Part shown: positions 7,870 through 16,471 of the stretch, one piece after another
How positions within the stretch are numbered: position 1 is the stretch's first letter
Layout of the letters: each line of letters begins with the position of its first letter
DNA from: Cyanobacteriota bacterium erpe_2018_sw_21hr_WHONDRS-SW48-000092_B_bin.40
GTDB taxonomy: Bacteria > Cyanobacteriota > Vampirovibrionia > Obscuribacterales > Obscuribacteraceae
NCBI GenBank assembly: GCA_030917395.1
Contig: JAUPUU010000066.1
Span: 1 to 64,000, forward strand
DNA: 64,000 nt
Reading direction: 5' to 3'
The notes under the pieces: model-generated
The model's database searches: none
What the model was told of the DNA's origin: nothing
What the model saw: the letters and a program-made list of their open reading frames with translations, nothing else
Position numbers and translations under genes: made by a program

Positions 7870-10653
7870 ATGACTGACCCACACCGCGAGAAAAAACGTC
7901 GCGGACGACATGTTGCCAGTGAAGCTACTCTCAAAGAAATTGAAGAGTTATCGACTTTTGCCTATGACAAGCTCGTGCATGGAGATTCGAGCGAGGCCAA
8001 AGTGCTTTTGCTGAAGGCTCTTGAGCTAAGCGCCAAGACGGCTTATGCGGAAAAATCGCAAGCAGTAGTACTGACTTATCTTGGCCAAACAGAACGCATG
8101 ATGGGTGAGCATACTTCGTCTATTGGTCACCTTAATCAGGCCATAGAGTTATGTCGTCAGACCAATATGCTTGAATGTGAGCTTCAGGCGCGGCTCTTTC
8201 TGGCAGAACAGTTGACTGCTAATGGCGATTTCACTGCGGCCCAGGGGCAATTTGAACTGGCCTACAATACTGCATCATTTTTGCAAGATCGACCATCGAT
8301 GGAGCTTGCCGCTGGTAATTTAGGGTCGGTGACTATGACTCGCTGTCATCTAGAGGCCGCCACTGATTGGTTTAATACAGCTCTAGAGCTGGCTGCGCAC
8401 ACTGAGTCCGGTGAGAAGAGTGTCTGGCTGGGTAGCCTTGGTTTAGCCCTGAGCGAACTAGGTCAGTTTGAACAAGCGATTAGTTACTATCGGCGAGCAT
8501 ACTTAGAAGCCGAGATGATTGAAGATGTTCTGACTATGTCGATTTGCCGTGGCTCAGAAGGCAATATTCGCTTTGAGCAATCAAGTTTTGAGCAAGCCCT
8601 AGCTCTATATAAAGAAGCGCAGATTCTCGCTGCTAAGGTTCAGGACCGTCGTCGTGAGGGCATCTGGCTAGGTAATCAGGGTGTCTCTTTGGCGCGCTTA
8701 AATAAGTGCGAAGAGGCCATTGAGCTATTAGAAAAGGCCTTGTTTGTTGCCCGGGAGCTTGATGATCAAGCTACTGCGGCTGCTCACCTTGATAGTCTTG
8801 GTGATTGCTATAAAGAACTTTCTGACTTTGAGAGGGCTGATCAGTTCTATAGCGAGGCCCTGACCCTCAGTCGCTCTATTAATGATCGTCTTGGTGAGCG
8901 CATTTATCTTGGTAATTTAGGCAAGCTTAAAGCCGCAAGCGGCCAGCTTGCGCCAGCTTTTGAATTTTTCCGCCAGGCCATTGAATTGTTTGATGAGCAG
9001 CGCGGCATGATTAAAGCCGATGATCTCAAAACCAGCTTTGCCAATCGCGGTCAGGAGCTTTATCGCGACATGGTGTCGACCTGTCTGCAGTTGAATAAAC
9101 GAGTTGAAGCCCTTGAGTATGTGGGAAGAGCTAAGTCTCGAGCGCTACTTGATTTGCTCAGCAATTCGCCCATTGATGTCAATCAACTGGTGGATGACGA
9201 AGACTCATCTGGGCTTACTCGCGGCATTAAAGAGTTGATTAGTCGAGAAGCCGATTTGCGTGCTCAAATTGCCCATTTAGAAAGACAATTTTTCCACGGT
9301 CATGATTCTGATTATTCAAACCCTGGTTCGGCTAATGATGCCGAACACGATAGCGACGGTGATTCTAGCGGTTCTAGCGCGGCCCGATTGCGCGGTTCAG
9401 CTGCACCACAAGAAGACACGCGTAAGCTCTATCTCGAATGGCGTGAGGTTCTCAACCAGCTGCGTCGACGCCACCCTAACTACGCTAATTTAGTTAGTGC
9501 CACTACCCTGAACTATTCTGAAATCCAGGCTCTCTGGCAGACTAGTAAGCTCAATGCCGATACTTGTGTGATTGAATTTTTCTTCCCTCAAGATTACCTT
9601 TTGGTGGCATGTGTGCAGAAGGAAAATGGCGATGCTAAAGCGGCGCTGACTACTCATGTGGTCATGGACCCGCAAAGTCTGGAATTGATTCGCGAAGACA
9701 TTGCTACCTTCTTTGAGATGAGCTCCACTGAAGGCTGGGAAGTACCTGTTAGCCTTTGTCGCCGCCTCTACCAAAGCCTGCTTGGACCGGTATTGGAGAA
9801 GCTTGATCCTGGCATTGAGCGGCTATTGCTAATCCCTCACGGCAGTCTCTATCATCTGCCGTTTTCTGCTCTTCATGATCAAAATGGCTATGTCTGCGAG
9901 CGCTTTGCTGTCTCTTATGTACCGACCGTGTCGCTTATTCCCATCTTAGCTTCGGCGCAGAATCGCAAGTCAGAGACTGACGAAGTTAGTGGTGATGCCC
10001 GTTATTTAGTTACGGCCATAAGCGATTATTCTGCCACCAGAGAGGGTGGCATGGTCTTTAGTTCGCGTTTGCGCTCTTCGGCCGGATTAGAAGACCTGGC
10101 CTATACAATGGAAGAAGCCAATTCAATTCTTTCTCTTGGTCAAAGCAGCAGTGTTAGTAGCGCTGCCAGTACTCTTTTAACCAACGAAGAGGTGAAACGA
10201 TCATTGCCTGAAATGTTTGGCGATTTTGATGTGGTTCACTTTGCCGGCCATGCCATCTTCAATCACGATGAGCCGATGGCTTCGGGATTGGTCTTGTCTG
10301 ATGGCAGTATCTTGTCGGCGGCCTCAATTTTGGAAGGTAATGCCCTGCGCACAGAGAGGGGGCGACTATTGGTTCTTTCCGCTTGTCAAACTGGCGTCAA
10401 CGTTGTTACTGAAGGCGGCGAAATTCTTGGTTTAGCCAGAGCGCTCATGTATGCCGGCATGCCAAATTTGGTGCTTTCTTTGTGGGAAGTAGCCGATCGT
10501 TCAACGGCCGAACTAATGCAAGATTTTCATACCTGTTGGCAATCCGGTAAAATCTCTGTAGCCCAAGCTCTGCGGCAGGCTCAGCTAAAAGCAATTGCGG
10601 CAAAACAACCCGTGCACGCCTGGGCACCCTTCATACATTTTGGAATTGAATGA
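7870..10653 (+). CDS. TPR-CHAT protein (caspase-like protease with TPR array)
   Basis: About 927 residues from the ATG at 7870, chosen because GAGG lies 5 bases upstream; an in-frame ATG at 7795 would add 25 residues without a good site. Residues about 20-420 carry some ten TPR units of the 40-residue type. After a Ser/Asp-rich linker (about 475-515) comes a CHAT domain (about 560-925). The CHAT catalytic His is visible in HFAGHA (His794) and the Cys in LSACQTG (Cys839), so it should be an active cysteine peptidase of clan CD. CHAT proteins are often proximity-activated. TPR-CHAT also occurs as a CRISPR type III-E partner, but no CRISPR locus is present, so the trigger and substrate are unknown. 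No signal peptide; cytoplasmic. Confidence 0.9.
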   Translation: MTDPHREKKRRGRHVASEATLKEIEELSTFAYDKLVHGDSSEAKVLLLKALELSAKTAYAEKSQAVVLTYLGQTERMMGEHTSSIGHLNQAIELCRQTNMLECELQARLFLAEQLTANGDFTAAQGQFELAYNTASFLQDRPSMELAAGNLGSVTMTRCHLEAATDWFNTALELAAHTESGEKSVWLGSLGLALSELGQFEQAISYYRRAYLEAEMIEDVLTMSICRGSEGNIRFEQSSFEQALALYKEAQILAAKVQDRRREGIWLGNQGVSLARLNKCEEAIELLEKALFVARELDDQATAAAHLDSLGDCYKELSDFERADQFYSEALTLSRSINDRLGERIYLGNLGKLKAASGQLAPAFEFFRQAIELFDEQRGMIKADDLKTSFANRGQELYRDMVSTCLQLNKRVEALEYVGRAKSRALLDLLSNSPIDVNQLVDDEDSSGLTRGIKELISREADLRAQIAHLERQFFHGHDSDYSNPGSANDAEHDSDGDSSGSSAARLRGSAAPQEDTRKLYLEWREVLNQLRRRHPNYANLVSATTLNYSEIQALWQTSKLNADTCVIEFFFPQDYLLVACVQKENGDAKAALTTHVVMDPQSLELIREDIATFFEMSSTEGWEVPVSLCRRLYQSLLGPVLEKLDPGIERLLLIPHGSLYHLPFSALHDQNGYVCERFAVSYVPTVSLIPILASAQNRKSETDEVSGDARYLVTAISDYSATREGGMVFSSRLRSSAGLEDLAYTMEEANSILSLGQSSSVSSAASTLLTNEEVKRSLPEMFGDFDVVHFAGHAIFNHDEPMASGLVLSDGSILSAASILEGNALRTERGRLLVLSACQTGVNVVTEGGEILGLARALMYAGMPNLVLSLWEVADRSTAELMQDFHTCWQSGKISVAQALRQAQLKAIAAKQPVHAWAPFIHFGIE

Positions 10654-10689
10654 GGTTATACTGGATCTTCTCCAACCAGTTGTAAATCT

Positions 10690-11235
10690 ATGATCAATTT
10701 CAGAATCTCATCAATCGTGCTCGCCGCTTTTATCTCTTTTGCTTCCTTGCCAGCTCTGGCCGATCCCCTTGGTAAGGCCCCCGAGTCTAAAGCAGAAGTT
10801 AAAGCCGAATCTAAGAAAGACACTTTAAAAGGCAGCCAGTCTGCTGATGGCAGAGACAGTAAATTGTCTGCTCACCCCAGCTTGCCAGGCTCAGAGATCA
10901 ATCGCCATGATCCCCTTGCCATTTACCGTGAAGCCGGCATTGATAGAGAGCAAGAGAAGAAAATTCGGCAGCTGGCTAAAGAATTTGAAGACGGTCAACG
11001 TGTGCGCCTTGCTCTCATGGCCAATCTGCTAAAAGATATGCGTAACTTGCAGATGCAACCTGATCCAAATGAGAAAACAGCCTTAGCTAAGCAAGATGAA
11101 ATCAACAAAGTACAAGCTGAGATGGGCACAGAGAGAACCAAGCTAGTTCTCAAAATTCGCAATGTTTTAGACTTTGAACAGAAGCAAAGATTGGTTCAGA
11201 ACATGAAGCCGGTCGCTCATAATCAGACACCCTAA
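10690..11235 (+). CDS. Periplasmic Spy/CpxP-like helical protein
   Basis: 181 residues with a signal peptide (ISSIVLAAFISFASLPALA, cleavage about residue 24), a Lys/Glu/Ser linker, and a helical domain from about residue 70. The layout resembles Spy/CpxP/ZraP periplasmic chaperones: a hairpin of amphipathic helices with a DREQEKKIRQLAKEFED segment and a later LDFEQKQRLVQNMK segment at the position of the LTxxQ-type motif (both versions diverged). The family suppresses aggregation of envelope proteins or senses metals. Assignment is by pattern only. It lies 36 bases after the TPR-CHAT gene and may be co-transcribed. Confidence 0.7.
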   Translation: MINFRISSIVLAAFISFASLPALADPLGKAPESKAEVKAESKKDTLKGSQSADGRDSKLSAHPSLPGSEINRHDPLAIYREAGIDREQEKKIRQLAKEFEDGQRVRLALMANLLKDMRNLQMQPDPNEKTALAKQDEINKVQAEMGTERTKLVLKIRNVLDFEQKQRLVQNMKPVAHNQTP

Positions 11236-11236
11236 T

Positions 11237-11869
11237 TTAGGGCTTGTGAGCCATAAAGTGCATAGTGGCAAAGTTTTTGCTGAAGTCGATTCTGGTGATT
11301 GATCCGGTTGGAATGGAAAGACGCCAGAAGTTTCTAATCGGCATGCCCAGTGCATAGACGATTATTGAGCGAATGATGCCCGAGTGGGTAACCATGGCAA
11401 TTGTCTTGCCCTCAAATTCACTATTGGCAATTAATTCAATCAGGCTTTCTCTGATGCGTTCGCTCAATTGCACAATAGATTCGCCGTTCGGTGGAGCATT
11501 TTCTATTGGGTCTGCGCACCAGCTGTGATACTGATCGGGGTCATTTTTCTTAATATCAAGATAAGTTCGGCCTTCCCAGTCTCCTACCTGCCATTCTTCA
11601 AAGCCTTTGATAGTCTGGGCCTTAAGCCCCGTTTCTAGTTCTACGGGCTGGCTTGATTGGCTTACTCGCACTGCTGCCCCACAAAGCAAAATTTGCGGCT
11701 TGACCGCAGCGACATATTTGGCCGCCGCTTGTGCTTGAGAGATTCCTTTCTCACTAATTTCTATTTTGGGATCGCTATATAGAAGGCCTAATTCAGTGGC
11801 TCTTGTGTGGCCATGGCGCACGAGGTAGAGCGATGTAATTGCTTCAAGAGGATGTAGTTCTTCGCTCAA
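11237..11869 (-). CDS. Histidine phosphatase superfamily (phosphoglycerate-mutase-like)
   Basis: 210 residues. The RHG motif with the phospho-accepting histidine is at residues 18-20 (LVRHGHT), and the second catalytic histidine is in VTHSG near residue 160. Also visible are the GWEGRT-like segment DWEGRTYLD and an acidic stretch in between, typical for cobalamin-pathway CobC and broad-specificity phosphatases of 200-230 residues. The substrate cannot be read from sequence. Its start overlaps the end of the upstream class II aldolase gene by 4 bases (ATGA), so both act together, perhaps on sugar phosphates. Confidence 0.87.
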   Translation of the reverse strand: MSEELHPLEAITSLYLVRHGHTRATELGLLYSDPKIEISEKGISQAQAAAKYVAAVKPQILLCGAAVRVSQSSQPVELETGLKAQTIKGFEEWQVGDWEGRTYLDIKKNDPDQYHSWCADPIENAPPNGESIVQLSERIRESLIELIANSEFEGKTIAMVTHSGIIRSIIVYALGMPIRNFWRLSIPTGSITRIDFSKNFATMHFMAHKP

Positions 11870-12570
11870 TTGGTGCCGGCCTCTAGTAGTTCGTCTCTAT
11901 TTGTTGGTGGTGTCATTCCGTATATTTGGCAGATGGCAAAGAGCTTTTCTACCTGCCCTTGAGAAAGAGTTTTTTCTCCTCCAAGTAATTGCGCGATAAG
12001 AAGGGTTTTGGCCTGATGTTCAAGGGTTTCTAGACGGTAGAACGCTTGAAAAATATCGCTGCCAAATGTAAGGGCACCATGATGGGAGAGCAGAATGGTA
12101 TCAGTATGCTCTAGGTGCTCAGCGATACTTTGCGGTACCTCATCGGTACTTGGTGTTGCATATGGTGCTTCAGCAATTTTGCCTAGAGTCAATATTGCTT
12201 CCGGTAGCACACAGCGGTTGAGAGTTTTACCCGCCACCGTAAAGGCTACTGCCGTGGTCGGGTGGGTATGGGCAACGGCCATAACGTCTGCTCTTTTCTG
12301 ATAGACAATCAAGTGCATTTTCAGTTCGCTTGAGGGTCGCTTGCCTTGATTTTGAGGCGAATCGAGAGCGACGCCGTCAAGATTTGTTAATACCAGGTCA
12401 GATGGGCTTAATAATCCTTTGCAGGTGCCAGCCGGGGTTGTCAGCAGGGTGTGATCATCCAGCCGAAGGCTGAAATTACCTTCGGTGCCGCATATATAGC
12501 CACGCTCGTAGGCCAAGTGGCAAACTTTAACTAGTTCTGAGCTGGCTCTTTCTAAATTTCTTGGCTGCAA
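11866..12570 (-). CDS. Class II aldolase/adducin family protein
   Basis: 234 residues, the usual length for L-fuculose-phosphate/L-ribulose-phosphate-type enzymes. Visible zinc and active-site residues are Glu82 in SSELKMH, the HTHP pair (His101, His103) and His164 in SHHG. The glycine-rich phosphate site GTEGNFSLR is at residues 28-36, and residues 45-52 (TPAGTCKG) match the TPSG-x-KG loop. Family members split or epimerise phosphorylated keto-sugars, or dehydrate methylthioribulose phosphate; the exact substrate is not decidable. The 4-base overlap with the downstream histidine phosphatase gene suggests a two-step pathway. Confidence 0.88.
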   Translation of the reverse strand: MQPRNLERASSELVKVCHLAYERGYICGTEGNFSLRLDDHTLLTTPAGTCKGLLSPSDLVLTNLDGVALDSPQNQGKRPSSELKMHLIVYQKRADVMAVAHTHPTTAVAFTVAGKTLNRCVLPEAILTLGKIAEAPYATPSTDEVPQSIAEHLEHTDTILLSHHGALTFGSDIFQAFYRLETLEHQAKTLLIAQLLGGEKTLSQGQVEKLFAICQIYGMTPPTNRDELLEAGTN

Positions 12571-12695
12571 GATTTCTGCTCTTCGTTAGAATTAGACCAT
12601 GACATCTAGCAATGCATCCATTGATTGCCAAGGATGAGTATTATATACGTGCTACGGCACACTGCTGTTAAGCCGCTAGCAGATTGGGATGTTTA

Positions 12696-14603
12696 ATGCG
12701 TTGTCCTGAATGCACAGTTAGAAATTCTGTCGCCGCTGTCCAATGTAAGGAATGCGGAGCCAAGTTGGCGCGAAAAAATAGCACCAACTTAGTTAAGTAC
12801 GCTTTGATCGGTGCCGCCGGTCTGGCCGTGCTGGGAATTGGCGCTGCTTCGGTTTCGTTCGTTGGAAGTTTGTTTGATTCTGACGGTAATCTGCAAAAAG
12901 TATCAAGGCGCGTGGCTCAAGGACCAAAGTCTAAAGAAGACGCCGATCATTTGAAGAGTGAACTAGAAAATAGTGTGAAACGTTTTCTAGAGAAAAACAC
13001 TGCGCTTTCGTCGGCTGAAATTACAGGCAAAATGCAGAAGATTTTTCCTACTTCGGCTTATGAAATTCACGTCTTTGATTTGCCAAATGCACTTAAGCTG
13101 GTCGAAGTCGATACTGTTTTGCAGTCTTGCAATTATTTGATGTCGGGCAAAGAAGTCGCTGTGCTGCGCAAGTTCGATGTCTTTGACGAGGCCAAAATAA
13201 TTGGTCGGCAGGGTGGCGAAACTCTCTTATTGCTTGGGCACCAGAATGCTCAGGCAGGGCGAAAGCCTCAGGTGAAAGTAATAGAGTTGAGCAATGGCGC
13301 CATAAAAGAGCGAACAGACAAAGCTGTGCCCTTCTTTACTGGAGAAGGCTCGGCTAAATTTGCCGCCAACGGCCAAGACATTGACATGGAATTGGCATTG
13401 TCATCTCGTGCTGCTGAAGAAGAGCTGTTCACACCGTCAAGTCTGCGGGCCTTGGGTCTGCCTGACGAACAGTTGAAACTCAAACTGCTCTACAAAAATG
13501 GCAATTACGAATTGCTTGATGATAATGGCCGTGGTCAGATGGCAGCCTTACGTGCAGCGGCCTTTACCGTAGCTGATCAGGCACAGAAAAGTCGCTTCCG
13601 TAAATATTTGACCAACCCCACGGCAGCCAGTATAGCTAGCGTTGGTGCCTTAAAAGTTTGTCCGCCTTTGTTTGAGTTGAAGCGCAAGGGCAAAGACAGT
13701 GTGACAGTGCCTGAAGTTGCTGCAGCTGCACCAGCTGAGTCAGATGGTGGCTCATCAAATCGTAGTAGCAGTCGTAGTCGTAGGCGCCAGCGTGAGGCGG
13801 CTAGACGGGCTCAGCAAGCGGCAAATAGTCAAGTGACTGTTAGCTCTGGCAGCAGCTACTTTATGGGTAATGCTGAAGACGCTTTTGAAGTAGTGTTGGC
13901 CCGCGGTAGCAGCGGAATTTATCAAGCAGCGCAGTTGCGCCGGGTAAAAGTTCAGGGTCATGGTGCCGATAGTGACAGCACTTCAGTAGCATCAACTTAT
14001 GAGAATAAGACCTCATCATTGGTAGACAAGCTGCTTTCTAGTCCTGATTCAGGTCAGAATTCAAGCCCTGACTCAGGCTCAGAGAAAAATTCGAGTGCTC
14101 CTGTTGACGTTGCACCTTTGGCTGTGCCAAACAACAAGGTAATAGAGAAAACAGCCGCCTCAAAGGTTGTTGAAAAAGAAGCGGTGGCTGAAAAAGGTAC
14201 TGTTACAAGTACTTTGACCAGCAACACTGTCAAAGTAAGACGCGGTGCCGGCACTCACTACCGCACGGTTGCTGAAATTTCCCGTGGAGCTGATGTAGAA
14301 ATTATTGGCAAGCAAGAGGGTTGGTACAAAGTTCGTATCAACGGTAAAGAAGGCTTCATCTATGCCGGCTTTATTAATTGCAAAACCGGCGATGCTTACA
14401 CAACGGCCACTGTTAAGAGTGGCAAAGCCGTAACAGATGCCAGGAACCGCACAGTCAATCTGCAGGCGGGAGACCGGTTGGTGGTGCTCGGTGGCATTAA
14501 TAACAATAAATACAAGGTGCAGTTGGCCAATGGTCGCACCGGTTTTGTCGACAAAGATGCGCTTGATGTGGGCGGGGAAAGCCCTCCGGCATTTGTACCA
14601 TAA
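12696..14603 (+). CDS. Membrane-anchored zinc-ribbon and SH3b-domain protein
   Basis: 635 residues from the ATG at 12696; a TTG 12 bases earlier is in frame. Residues 1-22 form a zinc ribbon with two CxEC knuckles (CPEC, CKEC). A membrane segment follows (about 31-55), so the ribbon is cytoplasmic and the bulk is outside. Residues about 60-330 are unrecognised. Residues about 345-375 are Ser/Arg-rich (SNRSSSRSRRRQR), followed by a low-complexity linker. At the C-terminus are a bacterial SH3 domain (about 505-555, VKVRRGAGTHYRTV and GKEGFIYAGFI) and a second, diverged one (about 570-625). SH3b domains usually bind peptidoglycan or peptides. A single gene upstream of tRNA-Pro. Confidence 0.82.
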   Translation: MRCPECTVRNSVAAVQCKECGAKLARKNSTNLVKYALIGAAGLAVLGIGAASVSFVGSLFDSDGNLQKVSRRVAQGPKSKEDADHLKSELENSVKRFLEKNTALSSAEITGKMQKIFPTSAYEIHVFDLPNALKLVEVDTVLQSCNYLMSGKEVAVLRKFDVFDEAKIIGRQGGETLLLLGHQNAQAGRKPQVKVIELSNGAIKERTDKAVPFFTGEGSAKFAANGQDIDMELALSSRAAEEELFTPSSLRALGLPDEQLKLKLLYKNGNYELLDDNGRGQMAALRAAAFTVADQAQKSRFRKYLTNPTAASIASVGALKVCPPLFELKRKGKDSVTVPEVAAAAPAESDGGSSNRSSSRSRRRQREAARRAQQAANSQVTVSSGSSYFMGNAEDAFEVVLARGSSGIYQAAQLRRVKVQGHGADSDSTSVASTYENKTSSLVDKLLSSPDSGQNSSPDSGSEKNSSAPVDVAPLAVPNNKVIEKTAASKVVEKEAVAEKGTVTSTLTSNTVKVRRGAGTHYRTVAEISRGADVEIIGKQEGWYKVRINGKEGFIYAGFINCKTGDAYTTATVKSGKAVTDARNRTVNLQAGDRLVVLGGINNNKYKVQLANGRTGFVDKDALDVGGESPPAFVP

Positions 14604-14662
14604 CTTATTAAGTACTTTACGTATTAGAGAACTGCGTCGGGCAGTGTGATATATTTGAAAGC

Positions 14663-14736
14663 CGGGACGTAGCGCAGCTTGGTAGCGCGGTTGCTTTGGG
14701 AGCAATAGGTCGCAGGTTCAAATCCTGTCGTCCCGA
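14663..14736 (+). tRNA. tRNA-Pro(UGG)
   Basis: A complete cloverleaf of 74 bases without encoded CCA. The acceptor stem is CGGGACG/CGTCCCG with discriminator A. The D-stem is GCGC/GCGC, and the anticodon stem GTTGC/GCAAT holds the loop TTTGGGA (anticodon TGG, reading Pro codons). The T-arm is GCAGG-TTCAAAT-CCTGT. All stems pair, with a single G-U. Confidence 0.97.
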
Positions 14737-14763
14737 GGTTTTTCTAATTGAATATCTCAAGCT

Positions 14764-14800
14764 ATAACAGCAGCCAGCGGCACACTGTTATTAGTTTTGT
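14764..14800 (+). terminator. Probable terminator after tRNA-Pro
   Basis: ATAACAG (14764-14770) pairs with CTGTTAT (14785-14791) across a 14-base loop and is followed by TAGTTTTGTTATT. It lies 28 bases after the tRNA and next to the convergent acetyltransferase gene. Confidence 0.5.
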
Positions 14801-15327
14801 TATTGGCGGCGCTTTTCGTAGATGCAGCTTATGCCTTCGGCGGGATAGGCCGATGCTAATTTGACTTCGCGTACAAGCTTGAAGCCAGCCTTTTCAAGTG
14901 CTCGTCGTGAGGCAATATTCTCTTTGTGCGGGCTTGCCACCACCGTAGTCAAATTAGGAAATAGAGTCAGAGCCATTCTTGTCATCATCTTTATGGCCTG
15001 TGTGCCAATTCCTTTGCCGGTTAGCTCTGGCGTTGCAATCAGGTAATCAATGCCAATGGCATTGTCTATGCCGATTTCGTTGTCGCAGTCGGGATAGTCG
15101 CTATGGCGATAGCACTGAATCATTCCGGCTGGCTTATGGTCGACTTGAATAATGAAAACACGTGTTAGGGCATCGGCAAGTAGACGTGACTGATACTTGA
15201 GCCTGTTTGTCTTTGCTGACTCAACGCCCCACCAGGCTTTGACGTGCGGAGCATCGAGCCAGTCGAGAAGAGGCTCAATGTCTTCAGCTTTTATTGGTCT
15301 AATAGTTGTCTGAGAATAGTTGCTCAA
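14800..15327 (-). CDS. GNAT acetyltransferase, AAC(6')-Ib-like
   Basis: 175 residues. A GNAT fold with the acetyl-CoA P-loop in TGKGIGTQ (after IDYLIATPEL) and the AAC(6') hallmark N-terminal segment around VKAWWG. The segment SPHKENIASRRALEKAGF matches the C-terminal part of AAC(6')-Ib and related siderophore-lysine acetyltransferases. A drug or siderophore substrate is possible but cannot be read out, and chromosomal members often have other roles. Translation starts at TTG (15327) inside a TTGA overlap with the stop of the upstream HD-hydrolase gene, so the two are tightly coupled. Confidence 0.82.
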   Translation of the reverse strand: MSNYSQTTIRPIKAEDIEPLLDWLDAPHVKAWWGVESAKTNRLKYQSRLLADALTRVFIIQVDHKPAGMIQCYRHSDYPDCDNEIGIDNAIGIDYLIATPELTGKGIGTQAIKMMTRMALTLFPNLTTVVASPHKENIASRRALEKAGFKLVREVKLASAYPAEGISCIYEKRRQ

Positions 15328-15923
15328 GGTTTTGCATTTAGTTTGTTTAGTGCTTCTGCCGCGGTGTGATCGTAGAGCATCTCAAGAGATTGATTGCTGC
15401 CCCGTAGACCAACCACAACTTTTTTTCCCCACTCGACATAGGCAACTCGTCTCTCTAAGCTCCAGTCTGGAGGCGGAGAATGACCCATATCGCGAACGTT
15501 GCTAATTTTGTCTGCCAATTTAATGAGTTTTGCTTTTGTGCTTATATGAGGCGCATGGTCTATTTGCTTCTGCTTGCGTTCTTCTTTGGCTAATGTCTTG
15601 TCATCGCTACATTCCATTACTAGCGCTGCAACTTCTTCGCCAAATAAGTCGTAGAGACAATCTCTTGTAGTATCTGTGTCTTCTACCGTGTCGTGCAATA
15701 GAGCGGCTGCCAGGGTTGCACCGTCAGTAATACCGCCAACTTCATGCAGCAAGCGGGCTACTTCAATCGGGTGATTGATATAAGGCGTACCCTCTTGGTC
15801 TTTGCGTCTTTGATCTCTGTGTTTCTCAGAGGCAAAGGACAATGCTGCGATTATTAAGCTTAGATCTGAAACTTGATTGTTCATGGCCTGCCGCTTTTCA
15901 GTTAGTTCTTGACTGCTCTTCAT
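15324..15923 (-). CDS. HD-domain (p)ppGpp hydrolase-like protein, MESH1 type
   Basis: 199 residues covering just an HD hydrolase domain, like the stand-alone small alarmone hydrolases, without synthetase or TGS/ACT domains. Metal and catalytic residues are visible: His35 (EKHRDQRRK), His51 (INHPIEVA), His77-Asp78 (LLHDTVED, with the ED pair needed for hydrolysis) and Asp138 (KLADKISNV). These match MESH1/SpoT hydrolases, which remove the 3'-pyrophosphate from (p)ppGpp; other nucleotide substrates are possible. It is coupled by a TTGA overlap to the downstream acetyltransferase. The start could also be the internal Met14. Confidence 0.85.
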   Translation of the reverse strand: MKSSQELTEKRQAMNNQVSDLSLIIAALSFASEKHRDQRRKDQEGTPYINHPIEVARLLHEVGGITDGATLAAALLHDTVEDTDTTRDCLYDLFGEEVAALVMECSDDKTLAKEERKQKQIDHAPHISTKAKLIKLADKISNVRDMGHSPPPDWSLERRVAYVEWGKKVVVGLRGSNQSLEMLYDHTAAEALNKLNAKP

Positions 15924-15991
15924 ATTTTACTAAATTAGGCTAGCAGCAAATGTGCTAAAAATAGAATCAGAGCACCAAGGGGAAACATAGA

Positions 15992-16261
15992 GTGAAAGAG
16001 TCTTTTATGTGGTTTGTAATAGCGGCCGTGCTTGTCACACCCTTTTTGCCGACTTTTCTTAAGGGCAAATGCCCAAGTTGTAATAAGCGTAAGCTTGATT
16101 CTTATGAGCCTGAGTCTATAGAAACTAAGCCTGGCACCTACATTACTTATTTCGTGTGTCAGAACTGTCAGACGCGTTTTCGCCGCGACAAGAGTGGCCC
16201 ACTAGAAGCAATGCCAGCTGATTCTCCGGCCGCTGATGTGGCTGCCAGTCAGTCTGTTTAG
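15992..16261 (+). CDS. Small membrane protein with a zinc-ribbon domain
   Basis: 89 residues. It starts at GTG (15992), chosen because AAGGGG lies about 9 bases upstream; an internal ATG follows 15 bases later. Residues about 6-23 form a membrane segment (MWFVIAAVLVTPFLPTFL). Then come CPSC and, 26 residues on, CQNC, two CxxC knuckles of a four-cysteine zinc ribbon, and a short Pro/Ala tail. Function unknown. It stands alone, divergent from the HD-hydrolase gene. Confidence 0.7.
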   Translation: MKESFMWFVIAAVLVTPFLPTFLKGKCPSCNKRKLDSYEPESIETKPGTYITYFVCQNCQTRFRRDKSGPLEAMPADSPAADVAASQSV

Positions 16262-16471
16262 ATTGCACCGGCTCTATTGCGGTCTGTTTGTTCAATCTCT
16301 TTGCTCAGTTTCTTCTTTAGTTGCTTCTGTCAATTTGCTCTTGCTTTTGCGTATGCTCTAGATATGCAAACGGTCGCTGGTCTGGGCTTTGAGTGTAAAT
16401 TGCTTGAATTTGCTTGGCTTTGAGAGTACTTTTAAGGCTCAATCTGTCGATGAAAGATTGCATTTTGAGGG

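Noticed and set aside
7870-10653. A type III-E CRISPR-Craspase locus around the TPR-CHAT gene
   Set aside because: No repeat-spacer array, no gRAMP (Cas7-11) and no cas1/cas2 within the window.
14800-15327. An aminoglycoside-resistance gene
   Set aside because: The AAC(6')-Ib-like pattern is clear, but chromosomal GNATs of this type have varied substrates, and no mobile element or other resistance gene is nearby.
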